Of a DNA stretch of 11,743 nt, positions 1 to 5,377 are shown piece after piece; position 1 is the first letter of the stretch; every line of letters begins with the position of its first letter. The stretch lies in the NCBI GenBank assembly GCA_964423795.1, contig CAYRGC010000028.1, forward strand, positions 1 through 11,743. The letters run 5' to 3'. A program made the translations under genes and the position numbers. The notes under the pieces were generated by a model. It did not search any database. It saw nothing but the letters and a program-made list of their open reading frames with translations, and had not been told where the DNA came from. This stretch comes from CAYRGC01 sp964423795. GTDB taxonomy: Bacteria; Patescibacteriota; Gracilibacteria; Peribacterales; Peribacteraceae.

Positions 1-268
1 TGGGTTCGTTGTTGTAGATGCCCACCTCGATGTCGCCGATCGCCATGCCGTTGATGAGCTGGCGGGTGAGGCCGTGACGGGCTTTCGCATCGTCGGAGTT
101 GTCCTTGCGGGTGACGGTGACGGTGGAGCCGTCGACGGCCACGGAGACCTCCGGGAGAAGCTTCAGGGTGAGCTCGCCCTTCGAGCCCTTCACGGACACG
201 GACTGACCGGAGACCGATACGGTGACTCCGGAGGGAAGCGCGATGGGTTTGGCACCAATGCGGGACAT
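1..268 (-). CDS. rplF: 50S ribosomal protein L6, N-terminal part (runs off window)
   Basis: L6 is a large-subunit protein that binds 23S rRNA near the sarcin-ricin loop and the factor-binding site. Only the first 89 residues are inside the window; the rest lies to the left of position 1. The start MSRIGAKPIALPSGV and the following SVKGSKGELTL are the L6 family N-terminal signature, and RHGLTRQLINGM at about residues 64-75 matches the conserved helix of the first domain. The ATG at 266-268 gives exactly the canonical N-terminus. Upstream of it the mRNA reads CTTTCTCCCTCTC, with no Shine-Dalgarno motif. It is the last visible gene of the operon. The 52-nt gap to S8 holds one copy of the dispersed repeat whose end forms the S8 stop codon. 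Confidence 0.96.
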   Translation of the reverse strand, partial: MSRIGAKPIALPSGVTVSVSGQSVSVKGSKGELTLKLLPEVSVAVDGSTVTVTRKDNSDDAKARHGLTRQLINGMAIGDIEVGIYNNEP

Positions 269-297
269 GAGAGGGAGAAAGGAATGGTCGGACAGCG

Positions 298-323
298 TGT
301 CAGACCGAGCGTAGTCGAGGTCA
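298..323 (-). repeat. Dispersed 26-bp stop-codon repeat, copy A (S8/L6 gap)
   Basis: On the minus strand this copy begins TGACCTCGACTACG and ends CTCGGTCTGACA. It differs from the other copies at two positions. Its first three bases (321-323 on the plus strand) are the S8 stop codon. Related copies are at 789-814, 1677-1702 and 5353-5377, with a partial one at 763-778. TCGA-type arms can form a weak hairpin around a 6-nt loop. No coding function is visible. Confidence 0.85.
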
Positions 324-710
324 GGAAACGGTGCAGAGAACTTCTCCGCCGAGCTTCTTGGCGCGGGCCTCCTTGTCGGTGAGGAGTCCCTGGCTCGTCG
401 TGAGGACCGCGAAGCCGTAGCCGCTGAGGATGGGCTTGAGCTCGGAGACGCCCGCGTAGGAGCGGCGGCCGGGCTTGCTCACGCGCTTGAGCTCGAGGCT
501 GGGATGATCCTTGGAGAAGGTGACTTCGAGCTCGAGCTTCGGCTCCTCGCCCACCACCTTCACCTCGGAGACGTAACCCTCGCGCTGGAGGAGTTCCATC
601 AGCTGCTGCTTGATCTTGGACCACGGGGCGCGGCACACGGCGCGGCGGGCGCGCTGGGCATTGCGGAGCCGGGTGAGGAGGTCGCCGATGGGGTCTGAGA
701 CGATGACCAT
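321..710 (-). CDS. rpsH: 30S ribosomal protein S8
   Basis: S8 binds helix 21 of 16S rRNA and organises the central domain of the small subunit; in E. coli it is also the translational repressor of the spc operon. At 129 residues it has normal length. Family marks are DPIGDLLTRLRNA near the N-terminus, SKPGRRSYAG at about 78-87, and the C-terminal TTSQGLLTDKEAR at 104-116 followed by GGEVLCTVS. The ATG gives a canonical N-terminus. The leader CATCCCCCATCC has no Shine-Dalgarno. The protein ends at the normal S8 C-terminus, and its TGA stop is the first codon of dispersed repeat copy A, so the repeat abuts the reading frame without changing the protein. Confidence 0.98.
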   Translation of the reverse strand: MVIVSDPIGDLLTRLRNAQRARRAVCRAPWSKIKQQLMELLQREGYVSEVKVVGEEPKLELEVTFSKDHPSLELKRVSKPGRRSYAGVSELKPILSGYGFAVLTTSQGLLTDKEARAKKLGGEVLCTVS

Positions 711-762
711 GGATGGGGGATGATAGGGGGTTTCGGAGCGAAGGGAAGGGCTGAATCGAGAT

Positions 763-778
763 TGTCAGGTCGAGCGAA
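763..778 (-). repeat. Partial copy of the dispersed stop-codon repeat (S14/S8 gap)
   Basis: The plus strand reads TGTCAGGTCGAGCGAA, matching the first 16 bases of the full repeat with one change. It lies 10 bp from full copy B, so the 101-nt S14-S8 spacer, the longest inside the operon, holds a tandem pair. It lacks the end that would supply a stop codon. Confidence 0.65.
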
Positions 779-788
779 TGAAACAGGT

Positions 789-814
789 TGTCAGATCGAG
801 CGAAGTCGAGATCA
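789..814 (-). repeat. Dispersed 26-bp stop-codon repeat, copy B (S14/S8 gap)
   Basis: On the minus strand it begins TGATCTCGACTTCG and ends CTCGATCTGACA. It differs from copy C at a single base. Plus positions 812-814 are the S14 stop codon TGA, directly after the canonical S14 ending IKKSSW. Confidence 0.88.
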
Positions 815-1036
815 CCACGAGGATTTCTTGATACCCGGCATCTCGCCGTTGGTCGCCAGCTCGCGGAAGCAGATGCGGCAGATTCCGAAGAAACGGATGT
901 AGCCGTGGCGGCGGTTGCAGAGCTTGCAGCGGTTGTAGATGCGGGTCGGGAACTTGGCCTTCTTGCCGGAGCGCTTCGCCTTGAGATAGGCCTCAAGCTT
1001 CTGCTTCTGCGAATTGACGAGGGAGATGCGGGTCAT
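812..1036 (-). CDS. rpsN: 30S ribosomal protein S14, zinc-binding (type Z)
   Basis: S14 binds the 3' major (head) domain of 16S rRNA next to S3 and S10. The frame encodes 74 residues and carries two CxxC pairs, CKLC at 37-40 and CRIC at 53-56, which together form the zinc ribbon of the short C+ form. The ending MPGIKKSSW is the canonical S14 terminus. The usual type Z protein is about 61 residues, so this one has roughly 13 extra residues at the N-terminus; this ATG (1034-1036) is the only one placed sensibly after L5. The leader is GATTCTCTTATCCCTT, with no Shine-Dalgarno. L5 ends 14 nt upstream. The TGA stop is the first codon of repeat copy B. A longer open frame (812-1657) continues upstream but is only the shadow of L5. 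Confidence 0.96.
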   Translation of the reverse strand: MTRISLVNSQKQKLEAYLKAKRSGKKAKFPTRIYNRCKLCNRRHGYIRFFGICRICFRELATNGEMPGIKKSSW

Positions 1037-1050
1037 AAGGGATAAGAGAA

Positions 1051-1626
1051 TCAGGCCTCTTTGGCGGAGGAAGATTTGCGGGACGGCATGAACGGCATGC
1101 CGATCTGCTTGAGGAGCGCGCGGGCGGCGACGTCGTTGCCGGCAGTCGTCGTGATCTGGATCTGCATGCCGAAGATCTTGGCGACGTCGGTGGAACCCAC
1201 CTCCGGGAAGATCGTGTGATCCTTGAGACCGATGGCGTAGTTGCCGCGACCGTCGAGCTTCACCGGCAGGCCGCGGAAGTCGCGGATGCGCGGGAGGACG
1301 TAGCTCACGAGGCGGTCGAGGAAGGCCTCCATCTGGCGGCCGCGCAGCGTGACCATGCAGCCGACGACGGAGCCGACGCGGGTCTTGAAGTTGGAGATGG
1401 CCTTGCGGGTCTCGCGGTACACGGGCTTCTGGCCGGTGATCTTGGCGAGCGTCTGACCGATGTATTCGTGGAGCTCCTTGCTGTCCATCTTCGTCTTGTT
1501 GATGCCCACGTTCACGATGATCTTCTCCAGGCGGGGAAGGGCGTGGACGTTGCTGATGCCGAGCTCCTTCTTGAGGGAGTCGGCGATGGGGCCGCGGAGC
1601 CGGTCGTGGAGGGAATCGTACTTCAT
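1051..1626 (-). CDS. rplE: 50S ribosomal protein L5
   Basis: L5 binds 5S rRNA and sits in the central protuberance, contacting the P-site tRNA and S13. The 191 residues are slightly longer than the usual 179-185 because of a short Ser/Lys tail (SRKSSSAKEA). Family marks are LEKIIVNVGI at about 33-42, TGQKPVYRETRKAISNFK at about 64-81, VTLRGRQMEAFLDRL, RIRDFRGL and the C-terminal IFGMQIQITTTAG. The ATG gives the canonical start region. The leader CCTCTCCTCTCACA has no Shine-Dalgarno and is nearly all pyrimidine. The stop is TGA and is not part of a repeat copy. S14 follows after 14 nt; L24 lies 73 nt upstream across repeat copy C. Confidence 0.98.
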   Translation of the reverse strand: MKYDSLHDRLRGPIADSLKKELGISNVHALPRLEKIIVNVGINKTKMDSKELHEYIGQTLAKITGQKPVYRETRKAISNFKTRVGSVVGCMVTLRGRQMEAFLDRLVSYVLPRIRDFRGLPVKLDGRGNYAIGLKDHTIFPEVGSTDVAKIFGMQIQITTTAGNDVAARALLKQIGMPFMPSRKSSSAKEA

Positions 1627-1645
1627 TGTGAGAGGAGAGGCGTGG

Positions 1646-1659
1646 GGGTGATGTCACCC
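1646..1659. repeat. Short hairpin in L24/L5 gap
   Basis: The plus strand reads GGGTG-ATGT-CACCC, a 5-bp stem with a 4-nt loop (an inner A-T pair is also possible). There is no T-tract on either side, so it is not a terminator. It sits between the L5 start and repeat copy C. Confidence 0.45.
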
Positions 1660-1676
1660 GGAGCGCAAAGGAGAGG

Positions 1677-1702
1677 TGTCAGATCGAGCGTAGTCGAGAT
1701 CA
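1677..1702 (-). repeat. Dispersed 26-bp stop-codon repeat, copy C (L24/L5 gap)
   Basis: On the minus strand it begins TGATCTCGACTACG and ends CTCGATCTGACA. Plus positions 1700-1702 form the L24 stop TGA. Here the upstream reading frame is much longer than its family norm, so the repeat may terminate a frame that had run on into spacer. Confidence 0.88.
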
Positions 1703-2251
1703 GGAACCGCGACCGCCGGAACGGTGCGTGATGGACTGCTGGGCGGGAACGGTGTGGTCGGAGGTCGAGCGGCCCGTGTCGTCGGCCTGGTCGACGGCCG
1801 CGCCAAACTTCATCTTCTGCCAGAAGGGCTTCTTGGCGCCGCCGGCCTTCGGGGCCTCGGCGGTTGTCTCTTTCTTCTTCGAAACCTTTTCATCCTTTTC
1901 TCCCTTTTCGGCCTTCTCGACCTTCTTCTTCGCCGGCATCTTCCCCTTCTTCACGACCTCGCCGGAGAGCTTGCTGATACGGATCTTCTTGCCGTCCTTC
2001 ATCACGTAGCCGATGCGCGAGGCCTTGCCGGTCTTGGGATCGACGAGCATGACCTTGCAGGCGGCGAGGCTGGCCTCGTACTTCACGATGCGGCCGGCCT
2101 GCTCCGCGGACTTGGGCATGTGACGGGTGCGGATGTTGATGCCCTCGACGACCACGCGGTCCTCGAGCGGCAGCACGCGCAGCACGGTGCCGGTCTTACC
2201 CTTGTCCTTGCCGGAGATGACGATGACGGAGTCGCCCGTATGGAGTTTCAT
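1700..2251 (-). CDS. rplX: 50S ribosomal protein L24 with long C-terminal extension
   Basis: L24 is an early assembly protein that binds the 5' domain of 23S rRNA near the exit tunnel. Residues 1-102 are a complete L24: a KOW motif (GDSVIVISGKDKGKTGTVL, about 6-24), VVEGINIRTRHMP at about 34-46 and the C-terminal RIGYVMKDGKKIRISK. The protein then continues to 183 residues, against about 105 normally. The tail has a Lys/Glu-rich disordered part (103-140), an aromatic motif PFWQKMKFG at 142-150, and an acidic/Ser end. The last about 25 residues look like translated spacer, and the TGA stop is supplied by repeat copy C. The start follows L14 by 6 nt. The leader CTCTAATCCACC has no Shine-Dalgarno. 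Confidence 0.96.
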   Translation of the reverse strand: MKLHTGDSVIVISGKDKGKTGTVLRVLPLEDRVVVEGINIRTRHMPKSAEQAGRIVKYEASLAACKVMLVDPKTGKASRIGYVMKDGKKIRISKLSGEVVKKGKMPAKKKVEKAEKGEKDEKVSKKKETTAEAPKAGGAKKPFWQKMKFGAAVDQADDTGRSTSDHTVPAQQSITHRSGGRGS

Positions 2252-2257
2252 GGTGGA

Positions 2258-2626
2258 TTAGAGAACGTCGGGAGCTTGGGAGATGATCTTCTGGTAGCCC
2301 TTGGAGCGGAGCTCGCGGGCGACCGGTCCGAAGACGCGGGTGCCCTTCGGGGAGCCGTCCTTGTCGATGATGACGCAGGCGTTGTCGTCGAAGCGGATGC
2401 CGGTGCCGTCCTTGCGGCGGGACACCGCGCGGGTGCGCACCACCACGGCGCGCTCGACCGTCTTCTTCTTCACGGTGCCACGGGGCGAAGCCTCCTTCAC
2501 CGCGACGATCACGACGTCGCCGAGACCGGCGTAGCGCCGGCGCGTGCCGCCGAGGACGTGGATGCACATCACTTTCTTGGCACCCGTGTTATCGGCCACG
2601 TTCATCATGGACTGCTGCTGGATCAT
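2258..2626 (-). CDS. rplN: 50S ribosomal protein L14
   Basis: L14 lies at the subunit interface, forms bridges to 16S rRNA and is the docking site of the silencing factor RsfS. The protein has the exact family length of 122 residues. It starts MIQQQSMMNVADNTGAKKV and contains CIHVLGG, GDVVIVAVKEA, VVRTR, IRFDDNACVIID and the C-terminal GTRVFGPVARELR, all typical. Its ATG overlaps the S17 stop as ATGA (2623-2626), the only gene overlap in the operon, which suggests translational coupling. There is no Shine-Dalgarno upstream (TGACTCCCCCGACGC). The stop is TAA. Confidence 0.99.
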   Translation of the reverse strand: MIQQQSMMNVADNTGAKKVMCIHVLGGTRRRYAGLGDVVIVAVKEASPRGTVKKKTVERAVVVRTRAVSRRKDGTGIRFDDNACVIIDKDGSPKGTRVFGPVARELRSKGYQKIISQAPDVL

Positions 2627-2961
2627 GCGTCGGGGGAGTCAGAGGAATCGGCGGCGCCAGCGGAGTGGCGCTTCGTGATGACGGTGGAAAGCTCTCCCTC
2701 CTCCGCCATGTCGCTCACGCGCGGAACGCGCTTGAGGACCTCGGTCACCTTGAAGTGCTTGCGCTTGCTGATCGGACGGCACTCGGTGATCTGGACCGTG
2801 TCGCCGATGCCGAGATCGTTGACGCCCTTCGTGTCCGCGAGGAACTTCTTGCTGACGCGGTAACGCTTCTTATACACGGGGTGCATCACGGAGCGGTGCA
2901 CCGTGACGGTGACGGTGTCCTGCATCTTGGCCGAGGTGATGGTGCCAATCTTGTGGCGCAT
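2623..2961 (-). CDS. rpsQ: 30S ribosomal protein S17 with C-terminal extension
   Basis: S17 is a primary 16S rRNA binder of the 5' domain with an OB fold. Residues 1-83 cover the whole usual protein (about 84 residues): KIGTITSAKMQDTVTVTV at 4-21, HPVYKKRYRVSKKFLAD at 27-43, GDTVQITECRPISKRKHF at 53-70. A further about 29 residues follow, ending in an Ala/Ser/Asp-rich stretch (AGAADSSDSPDA), probably disordered. The frame stops at TGA inside the L14 start (ATGA overlap). The leader CCGCACTCCCTCT has no Shine-Dalgarno. The 35-nt gap to L29 holds an imperfect hairpin at 2971-2987. Confidence 0.98.
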   Translation of the reverse strand: MRHKIGTITSAKMQDTVTVTVHRSVMHPVYKKRYRVSKKFLADTKGVNDLGIGDTVQITECRPISKRKHFKVTEVLKRVPRVSDMAEEGELSTVITKRHSAGAADSSDSPDA

Positions 2962-2970
2962 AGAGGGAGT

Positions 2971-2987
2971 GCGGGCTTACAGCCTGC
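2971..2987. repeat. Imperfect hairpin in L29/S17 gap
   Basis: The plus strand reads GCGGGC-TTACA-GCCTGC, six pairs including one G-T. In the minus-strand transcript the same position is an A-C mismatch, so the hairpin is weaker in the operon mRNA. There is no T-tract. It resembles the small spacer elements elsewhere in this operon. Confidence 0.4.
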
Positions 2988-2996
2988 GGTAAAGGC

Positions 2997-3290
2997 TTAA
3001 CGTGCGGAAGAACGGGTCTTGCCCTTGCGGGGCATCCCGTCGGCACGGGCGGAAACTGTAGAGGAAGAGGCGGCGGAGTGCAACGATTCCGCGCGCTTCC
3101 TGCTGAGGACCGTCTCGAGCAGCGCCAGGTGGCGGCGCTCGCGGCGGTAGCGGGCGGTGTCCTTCTCCTTGCGGAGCTCGACGTCGATGCGGAGCTTGGC
3201 GACCGTCAGGCGCTGGGCACGGAGATCCTTCTGGATATCCTCGACGGACATCGAGAGGAGATCGTTGATGGTGGAGGTGGCGGTAGCCAT
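2997..3290 (-). CDS. rpmC: 50S ribosomal protein L29 with C-terminal extension
   Basis: L29 is a small two-helix protein beside L23 at the tunnel exit, part of the docking area for SRP and trigger factor. The 97 residues exceed the usual 60-70. Residues 10-68 fit the family: DLLSMSVEDIQKDLRAQRL, then a helix with LRIDVELRKEKDTARYRRERRHLALLETVL, where ARYRRERR takes the place of the familiar RxxRR(D/N)IAR segment. The tail after about 69 is Ser/Ala/Arg-rich. This family diverges fast, so the call rests on size, helices and the fixed position between L16 and S17. The ATG is 3 nt from the L16 stop, with the leader GCCGCCTAACCT and no Shine-Dalgarno. Confidence 0.93.
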   Translation of the reverse strand: MATATSTINDLLSMSVEDIQKDLRAQRLTVAKLRIDVELRKEKDTARYRRERRHLALLETVLSRKRAESLHSAASSSTVSARADGMPRKGKTRSSAR

Positions 3291-3293
3291 AGG

Positions 3294-3713
3294 TTAGGCG
3301 GCATTGCGGGAGATGATCTTGGTGCGGACCGGGAGCTTGTGTCCGGCGAGCGTGAGCGCCTCGCGGGCGGCGGCCTCGGGGAGACCGTCGATCTCGAAGA
3401 GCATCGTGCCCGGGCGGACCACGCAGGCGTAGTACTCCACGGAACCCTTACCGGCACCCATGGGCACCTCGGCGGCCTTGCGGGTCACGGGGGTGTGCGG
3501 GAAGACGCGGATCCAGATCTTGCCCTGGCGCTCGGCGCGGTGCGTGAGCGCGCGGCGGGCGGCCTCGATCTGGCGGGACGTGAGTTCGCCGGCGGTCGTG
3601 GCCTTGAGGCCGATCGATCCGAAGGCAAGGCGCGTGCCCTTCGTGGCCTTGCCGCGCCACTGACCGCGGTTGCGGTGCTGTTTGCGGTGCTTGAGCTTCT
3701 TGGGTTCGAGCAT
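3294..3713 (-). CDS. rplP: 50S ribosomal protein L16
   Basis: L16 contacts the A-site tRNA elbow and helps order the peptidyl transferase region of 23S rRNA. The length of 139 residues is normal (136 in E. coli). Typical stretches are MLEPKKLKHRKQHRNRGQ at the start, GTRLAFGSIGLKA, LTSRQIEAARRALTH, GKIWIRVFPHTPVTRK, VPMGAGKGSVEYYACVV, RPGTMLFEI and the C-terminal AGHKLPVRTKII. It is followed by L29 after 3 nt. The start lies 68 nt after the S3 stop because a double-hairpin element (3737-3771) occupies the spacer. The leader TTCCTTCCCTACC has no Shine-Dalgarno. Confidence 0.99.
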   Translation of the reverse strand: MLEPKKLKHRKQHRNRGQWRGKATKGTRLAFGSIGLKATTAGELTSRQIEAARRALTHRAERQGKIWIRVFPHTPVTRKAAEVPMGAGKGSVEYYACVVRPGTMLFEIDGLPEAAAREALTLAGHKLPVRTKIISRNAA

Positions 3714-3736
3714 GGTAGGGAAGGAAGTTCCTTATT

Positions 3737-3771
3737 CCCTCTCCTCGCGGGAGAGGGTGGCGCGGAGCGCC
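3737..3771. repeat. REP-like double hairpin in S3/L16 gap
   Basis: Two perfect inverted repeats stand side by side. On the plus strand these are CCCTCTCC-TCGCG-GGAGAGGG (3737-3757, 8-bp stem) and GGCGC-GGA-GCGCC (3759-3771, 5-bp stem). No T-run follows on the minus strand (the next bases are AATAAGG), so read-through into L16 is expected. The form resembles small REP/BIME-type palindromes found between genes; in E. coli such elements stabilise upstream mRNA. Confidence 0.65.
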
Positions 3772-3781
3772 GGAAGAGGAT

Positions 3782-4465
3782 TTATGCGGCTTGGGAAGAG
3801 GATGGCTGCTGGAGAGAGGCGGAATGGATCTGCTTCACCTTCTTGAAGACCATGCCCTTGTAGACCCACACCTGGATGCCGATGGTGCCGAACTTCGTGA
3901 TGGCGTGGCGCTTGGCGAGGCGGATGTCGGCGCGGAGCGTCTGGAGCGGGACGTTGCCCTGCTTGAACATGTCGTCGCGCGCGATCTCGGCGCCGTTGAG
4001 GCGACCGGAGACGGTGACCTTGATGCCGAGCGCGCCGGCGCCCATCGCCTTCTCGATCGCCATCTTCACGGCGCGGCGGTACGGCATGCGGCGCTCGATC
4101 TGGCCCTGGATGCTCTCGGCGATGACCTCAGGGTCGGCGTCGGGGTTGCGGATCTCCTGGACTTCGACCTTGTACTGGCCGCCGAACTTCTGCTGGAGGT
4201 CCTTCTCGAGCTCCGCGATGGCGGCTCCCTGCTTGCCGATGAGCACGCCAGGCTTGCTCGTGCGGATGGTGACGATCACCTTCTTTCCGCGGTCGATCTC
4301 GATGCTGCTGATGCCCGACTCCTTCATACGGGTCGGGATGTAGCGGCGGATCTTCACGTCCTGGAGCATGAGCTCGGAAAACTTCTTTCCCTTGGCGAAC
4401 CAGGTGCTCGGCCACGAGTGCGTGAATCCGATGCGGAAGCCGTTGGGGTTCACTTTCTGACCCAT
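3782..4465 (-). CDS. rpsC: 30S ribosomal protein S3
   Basis: S3 is on the solvent side of the 30S head at the mRNA entry and contributes to helicase activity with S4 and S5. The 227 residues are normal. It starts MGQKVNPNGFRIG, the family signature. The KH type II domain is at about 40-110 with the loop GKQG at 77-80 (VLIGKQGAAIAELEKDL). The C-terminal domain has RRMPYRRAVKMAIEKAM, GRLNGAEIAR at 154-163 and GTIGIQVWVYKG. The tail is Ser/Gln-rich. The start is 3 nt after the L22 stop; the leader TTCCGCTTCCTAATCT has no Shine-Dalgarno. The stop is TAA. Confidence 0.99.
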   Translation of the reverse strand: MGQKVNPNGFRIGFTHSWPSTWFAKGKKFSELMLQDVKIRRYIPTRMKESGISSIEIDRGKKVIVTIRTSKPGVLIGKQGAAIAELEKDLQQKFGGQYKVEVQEIRNPDADPEVIAESIQGQIERRMPYRRAVKMAIEKAMGAGALGIKVTVSGRLNGAEIARDDMFKQGNVPLQTLRADIRLAKRHAITKFGTIGIQVWVYKGMVFKKVKQIHSASLQQPSSSQAA

Positions 4466-4468
4466 AGA

Positions 4469-4945
4469 TTAGGAAGCGGAAGAGGTGGAAACGGATTTCT
4501 TGGAGGTGGTCTTCTTCTTGGGAGCGTCGGTCTTCTTCTCTTCTTTGGCAGGAGCGGCCGACTCGACCTTCTCCATCTGCGTCTTGCGCGTGCCGCGACC
4601 CTTCTTGGCCTTCCTCTGCTCCGGGAAACCGAGCTCGATTTCGATGTGGCTCAAGAACTTGCGGAACGGACGCTGCTGACCGCGCGCCTTCGGCATGCCG
4701 CGGCGGTAGGCCATGCCCTGGTTCACGACGATCGTCTTCACGATCATCGTCTGGGGATCCTGGCGGTCGTTGTGGGAAGCGTTGGCGATGGCCGAGCGCA
4801 GGAGCTGCTCGATGATGCGAGCGCCCTTCTTGTGCGTGAGGCGGAGCTGCTCCACCGCATCGGGTACCGGGAGACCGCGCACCATCTTAGCGATGAGGTT
4901 GGCTTTCTTCGGCGCGATGCGGACGGAGTGGAGATAGGATTTCAT
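4469..4945 (-). CDS. rplV: 50S ribosomal protein L22 with Lys-rich tail
   Basis: L22 contacts all six domains of 23S rRNA, and its beta-hairpin lines the exit tunnel near the constriction. The conserved part covers residues 1-107: VRIAPKKANLIAKMVRGLPV, AVEQLRLTHKKGARIIEQLL, SAIANASHN, and the tunnel hairpin GMAYRRGMPKARGQQRPFRK at 78-97, then SHIEIEL. About 50 extra residues follow, rich in Lys, Ala, Thr and Ser (EEKKTDAPKKKTTSKKS), absent from the usual 110-residue protein and probably disordered. The leader CTTCACACTTTCGAACC has no Shine-Dalgarno. A perfect small hairpin lies upstream in the S19 gap. Confidence 0.98.
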   Translation of the reverse strand: MKSYLHSVRIAPKKANLIAKMVRGLPVPDAVEQLRLTHKKGARIIEQLLRSAIANASHNDRQDPQTMIVKTIVVNQGMAYRRGMPKARGQQRPFRKFLSHIEIELGFPEQRKAKKGRGTRKTQMEKVESAAPAKEEKKTDAPKKKTTSKKSVSTSSAS

Positions 4946-4963
4946 GGTTCGAAAGTGTGAAGA

Positions 4964-4980
4964 GCGGGTTCGCTACCCGC
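4964..4980. repeat. Hairpin in S19/L22 gap
   Basis: A perfect 6-bp inverted repeat, GCGGGT-TCGCT-ACCCGC on the plus strand, lies 18 nt upstream of the L22 start and 9 nt after the S19 stop. There is no T-tract in the direction of transcription, so it is not an intrinsic terminator. It could be a processing or stability element. Confidence 0.5.
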
Positions 4981-4989
4981 GGATGCGGA

Positions 4990-5307
4990 TTAGCTGCGCT
5001 GGGCGGGAGGACCGGACGGAGCGGACGGAGCGGCGGGCGTCGCGGCGAGCTTGCCGCCGTGAGCGCGGAACTTCGTGGTCCAGGAGAATTCTCCAAGCTT
5101 GTGACCGACCATCTGTTCCGTGATGTACACCGGGGTGAACTCCTTGCCGTTATGGACGGCGAAGGTGAATCCCACGAACTCCGGCGGGATGTCGCAATCG
5201 CGCGCCCAGGTCTTGATGATCTTCTTCTCGCCGGCTTCGGCCATCTTCATGACCTTCCGGAACAGTGTCGGATCAACGTAGGGGCCTTTCTTGGAGGAGC
5301 GAGACAT
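4990..5307 (-). CDS. rpsS: 30S ribosomal protein S19
   Basis: S19 binds the 30S head with S13 and contacts the A-site tRNA and the L5 bridge. Typical features are MSRSSKKGPYVDPTLFRKV, KTWARDCDIPPEFVGFTFAVHNGK (the family form is TWSRxSxIxPxFxGxTxxVHNGK), YITEQMVGHKLGEF and FRAHGG. At 105 residues it is about 12 longer than usual, through an Ala/Pro/Ser tail (TPAAPSAPSGPPAQ). The start is preceded by CGTTCTCCTCCTT: no Shine-Dalgarno, and the sequence matches the anti-Shine-Dalgarno core instead. The 67-nt gap to L2 carries repeat copy D and two 7-nt tandem repeats. Confidence 0.98.
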   Translation of the reverse strand: MSRSSKKGPYVDPTLFRKVMKMAEAGEKKIIKTWARDCDIPPEFVGFTFAVHNGKEFTPVYITEQMVGHKLGEFSWTTKFRAHGGKLAATPAAPSAPSGPPAQRS

Positions 5308-5320
5308 AAGGAGGAGAACG

Positions 5321-5348
5321 AATTGCTAATTGCTGATGGGAGATGGGA
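5321..5348. repeat. Paired 7-nt tandem repeats in L2/S19 gap
   Basis: The plus strand has AATTGCT twice (5321-5334), directly followed by GATGGGA twice (5335-5348). This gives a 28-nt stretch with a strict 7-nt period in two blocks. It lies between the S19 start and repeat copy D. Confidence 0.6.
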
Positions 5349-5352
5349 GAAC

Positions 5353-5377
5353 TGTCAGATCGAGCGGAGCGAGATCA
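5353..5377 (-). repeat. Dispersed 25-bp stop-codon repeat, copy D (L2/S19 gap)
   Basis: On the minus strand it begins TGATCTCGCTCCG and ends CTCGATCTGACA. It is one base shorter in the middle than copies A-C. Plus positions 5375-5377 are the L2 stop TGA, immediately after the canonical Lys/Arg-rich L2 ending. Confidence 0.85.

Noticed and set aside
812..1657. Long frame continuing upstream from S14 through L5
   Set aside because: The upstream part is the shifted-frame shadow of L5 (Arg/His/Pro-rich); only the last 74 residues are S14.
1724..2863. Long plus-strand open frame of 379 residues across L24, L14 and S17
   Set aside because: It lies opposite three conserved r-proteins, and its His/Asp/Leu/Gly-rich composition is typical of the antisense of GC-rich genes.
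4964..4980. The hairpin in the S19/L22 gap as a transcription terminator
   Set aside because: No U-tract follows on the transcript strand and the operon clearly continues.
5308..5314. AAGGAGG on the plus strand, a textbook SD
   Set aside because: It is on the wrong strand: in the mRNA it is CCTCCTT before the S19 ATG, and no plus-strand gene starts there. The same applies to AAGGAGG near 9273.
298..5377. The dispersed repeats as a CRISPR array
   Set aside because: Copies are separated by genes, not by uniform spacers, and no cas genes are present.
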